Shown piece after piece: positions 5,215 through 6,905 of a DNA stretch of 6,905 nt. Source of the stretch: Methanosarcinales archaeon (lineage in GTDB: Archaea > Halobacteriota > Syntropharchaeia > Alkanophagales > Methanospirareceae); the NCBI GenBank assembly GCA_016649585.1, contig JAENXH010000073.1:1-6905 (forward strand), read 5' to 3'. Both the position numbers and the translations under genes were made by a program. The stretch's first letter is position 1, and the number at the start of each line of letters is the position of its first letter. Below the pieces are notes generated by a model that worked only from the letters and a program-made list of their open reading frames with translations, was not told the DNA's origin and ran no database searches.

Positions 5215-6095
5215 GACAATTAACCGTTATTAGCGGCAAAGGCGGCACCGGGAAGACAACGCTTGTTGGCTCATTCGCAGTGCTCGCAGAGAACAAAGTC
5301 ATTGCAGACTGCGATGTGGACGCACCAGACCTCCATCTGCTGTTGCATCCTGAAATATTAACAAAGCAGGAGTTTAAAGGCGTGAAAATCGCCGTGATGG
5401 ACAAAACACTCTGCACCGAGTGCGGCACATGCGAAGAGACATGCAGATTCAATGCTATCGCTTCGACCGAAGAATCTGGTTATGCTGTCAATCAGGCACG
5501 CTGTGAGGGCTGTGGCGCTTGTGTGTTTATGTGTCCGCAAGAGGCGCTCACGCTGCAAGAACGTGTCTCGGGGTATGCCTTTATCTCAAAGACGAAGTAC
5601 GGCGCAATGGCGCATGCACAGCTCAATGTCGCGGAAGAGGCCTCTGGAAAACTGGTTACGCTCGTTAGAGAGAATGCACGGCAGACCGCAGAAAAGGAAG
5701 GCTGTGAACTCATTCTGATTGACGGTGCGCCCGGCATTGGCTGCCCGGTGATTGCATCGCTCGGCGGTGTTGATTTAGCGCTTATTGTCACCGAACCGAC
5801 GCAGTCGGGATTGCACGATTTGAAACGGATTTTGAGCGTGGTGGAGCATTTTAGTGTGAAGCCTTCTGTCTGCATCAATAAGTATGACATAAACGAAGAG
5901 GTAACTGGAGAGATTGAAGCGTTTTGCAGGGAGAAAGGAACCGAGATTGCCGGAAAGATCTTGTATGACGATACAATTACGAAAGCTATGGTTGCAGGAG
6001 TTCCTGTGGTAGCGTTTGAATCGGAACTAAAGAGCACAGCGGCAGAGGAAATAACACTGATGTGGCATCGAATCGAGCGGATTATTCAGCAGTAG
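5211..6095 (+). CDS. MinD-superfamily P-loop ATPase with inserted dicluster ferredoxin domain, copy 2
   Basis: This 294-residue paralogue of the preceding gene starts within its stop codon (ATGA overlap), a sign of translational coupling and fixed stoichiometry. It has Walker A GKGGTGKT (9-16), the switch DCDVDAPD (33-40), a ferredoxin insert with all eight cysteines at residues 68, 71, 74, 78, 98, 101, 104 and 108 (the same numbers as in copy 1), and Walker B LILIDGAPGIGCP (167-179) with D171 and C178. Between insert and Walker B it is a few residues longer than copy 1 and has the segment SKTKYGAMAHAQLN, which such ATPases usually carry and which is reduced in copy 1. The two probably form a heterodimer with four clusters. 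The end is followed by a 22-base gap to the broken ferredoxin gene. Confidence 0.95.
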   Translation: MRQLTVISGKGGTGKTTLVGSFAVLAENKVIADCDVDAPDLHLLLHPEILTKQEFKGVKIAVMDKTLCTECGTCEETCRFNAIASTEESGYAVNQARCEGCGACVFMCPQEALTLQERVSGYAFISKTKYGAMAHAQLNVAEEASGKLVTLVRENARQTAEKEGCELILIDGAPGIGCPVIASLGGVDLALIVTEPTQSGLHDLKRILSVVEHFSVKPSVCINKYDINEEVTGEIEAFCREKGTEIAGKILYDDTITKAMVAGVPVVAFESELKSTAAEEITLMWHRIERIIQQ

Positions 6096-6117
6096 AGTTT
6101 ATTTAGCTTAGCGTGCC

Positions 6118-6473
6118 ATGCAACAATTACCTGTATTACCATCTTGGAAGGCGTTTTTTGACAAGGACCTATGCGCAGGATGTGAAAAGTGCGCTAGAGT
6201 CTGCTGGACCGGTGCAATCAGCATGTTGATAAAAGAGCAGTAGTTGATTTTAACCGGTGTATCTGCTGCACTGCCTGCATGAAGACTTGCCCACGAGGAG
6301 CAATAAGATTAGTGCCGTATTCATTCCCTCGCGTGCAGAGAGACGAAGGATTGGCTGGAATAAAAGCTCGGTTAAACGCTTTGGGATCGGAACTTGAAGA
6401 GATACAGAAGAGTATCGAAGCGCTATACCGGCGTAAACAAGGGCGCATCATACCACAAGCAGAGACGTTTTAG
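6118..6473 (+). pseudogene. Dicluster ferredoxin with coiled-coil tail, broken by a one-base frameshift
   Basis: From ATG at 6118 the frame encodes the first cluster motif (C19-x2-C22-x2-C25-x3-C29, followed by Trp) and stops at TAG 6241-6243 after 41 residues. The second half continues in the -1 frame: VDKRAVVDFNRC, then a second motif C-x2-C-x2-C-x3-C-P with one extra cysteine, PRGAI, and a tail of about 50 residues holding a coiled coil (ALGSELEEIQKSIEALYRRK). The two frames join naturally at 6225-6226: one more G after the ATG at 6223 would give AISMVDKRAVVDFNRC and a 118-residue protein. The damage is therefore a single lost base, either a true recent mutation, a sequencing error, or, less likely, a programmed shift. 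The lack of other damage, with an intact open tail up to the TAG at 6471, favours a recent event or an error. The tail resembles those of the NifX-type and DUF5320 proteins. No ribosome binding site is evident; TTTATTTAG upstream (about 6099-6107) may be a TATA element. Confidence 0.85.
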
Positions 6474-6547
6474 ATTATTCATAAAGAGAAACGCTACGAG
6501 GCGGTAATGAAAATTTATAGCATCATGTTTCAGAAATAATAGATGTA

Positions 6548-6905
6548 ATGACCGAAGGCAGAGCGGATTTGAAGGAAGCAGGAATAGAAGAAGGCATATC
6601 AGAAGTAGTCGTTACCACGAGGTCGGCTTCTGGGAAGCCGAATGCTGCGCCTATCGGAATAATAACCACCGTTAACGAAGAGCAAGGAGAGATAAAGCAT
6701 TTCGTAAAACTTTACAAAGGTTCGCAAACGCTTTCTAACGTGCTGGAAACGAATACGTTAGCGGCGAATGTTACTGATGACGCGGTCTTATTCGCGAAAG
6801 CAGCGTTTGAGAAGTTGAGCCGAAACTATTTCACGAATTTTGAGGGGATGCCAGTCTTAACAGAAGCGCAATCATGGATCGTATTCACGAGTGTTCTGAT
6901 AGAAG
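6548..6905 (+). CDS. DUF447 family protein, N-terminal part (runs off right edge)
   Basis: The frame is open from ATG 6548 to the window end (119 codons). The opening GIEEGISEVVVTTRS and SGKPNAAPIGI are typical of DUF447, archaeal proteins of about 190 residues with a flavin-reductase-like split barrel, believed to bind FMN; a physiological reaction is not established to my knowledge. Later segments TLAANVTDD and FTNFEGMPVL also look family-like. Roughly the first 60 percent is present. Upstream, in frame, lie codons for HHVSEIIDV after a TAG at 6518, so the ATG at 6548 is the first usable start. A better ribosome binding site (GAGGCGG) precedes an ATG at 6507 in another frame that stops after ten codons; a frameshift joining the two is possible but not shown. 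The gene is 74 bases past the broken ferredoxin and may be transcribed separately. Confidence 0.8.
   Translation, partial: MTEGRADLKEAGIEEGISEVVVTTRSASGKPNAAPIGIITTVNEEQGEIKHFVKLYKGSQTLSNVLETNTLAANVTDDAVLFAKAAFEKLSRNYFTNFEGMPVLTEAQSWIVFTSVLIE

Noticed and set aside
6507..6539. Ten-codon ORF at ATG 6507 behind a GAGGCGG site
   Set aside because: Too short to call; it may be a frameshifted N terminus of the DUF447 gene, but the ATG at 6548 already gives a family-like start.

Overview
The window looks archaeal and strictly anaerobic, most likely from a euryarchaeote. TATA-type promoter elements lie upstream of several genes, ribosome binding sites are of the GGTGAT type, and the protein families (UPF0251, archaeal Mrp/NBP35, DUF5320, paired MinD ATPases with inserted ferredoxin, DUF447) are common in anaerobic archaea. 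The families would fit a methanogen or an anaerobic alkane/methane oxidiser, but the sequence alone does not settle which.

Layout. Positions 1-640 form a decayed, mobile-looking flank on the minus strand: the start of an unrecognised protein running off the left edge, a possible 44-residue ORF, and a broken tyrosine recombinase fragment carrying two or more frameshifts, a stop codon and a lost catalytic histidine. From 676 to 6905 every gene is on the plus strand: a UPF0251 helix-turn-helix regulator (676-1068); an Mrp/NBP35 P-loop ATPase (1116-1967); a NifX/MTH1175-type protein with a Gly/Met-rich linker and coiled-coil tail (2041-2646); a Gly-rich zinc-ribbon miniprotein (2652-2849); a DUF5320 coiled-coil protein (2875-3180); a 2[4Fe-4S] ferredoxin with an unusual insertion (3242-3448); a fusion of an IscU/NifU-like scaffold with a NifX domain (3465-4331); two tandem MinD-type ATPases with inserted ferredoxin domains (4366-5214 and 5211-6095); a second dicluster ferredoxin broken by a one-base frameshift (6118-6473); and the start of a DUF447 flavin-type protein (6548 to the right edge).

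How they work together (inference). Mrp, a NifX-type protein and two MinD-ferredoxin ATPases together resemble the orange protein (ORP) gene set of Desulfovibrio, whose ORP carries a Mo-Cu sulfide cluster. Here the set also contains an Fe-S scaffold domain, two ferredoxins and small zinc-ribbon and coiled-coil proteins. The whole may be a machine that assembles or handles a metal-sulfur cofactor using ATP and ferredoxin electrons. Three of its proteins end in similar coiled coils, suggesting assembly on a shared scaffold. A near-identical palindrome lies before the regulator gene and before the NifX operon, so the UPF0251 protein is a good candidate for the regulator of both.

I saw no RNA genes, CRISPR arrays or intact mobile elements.
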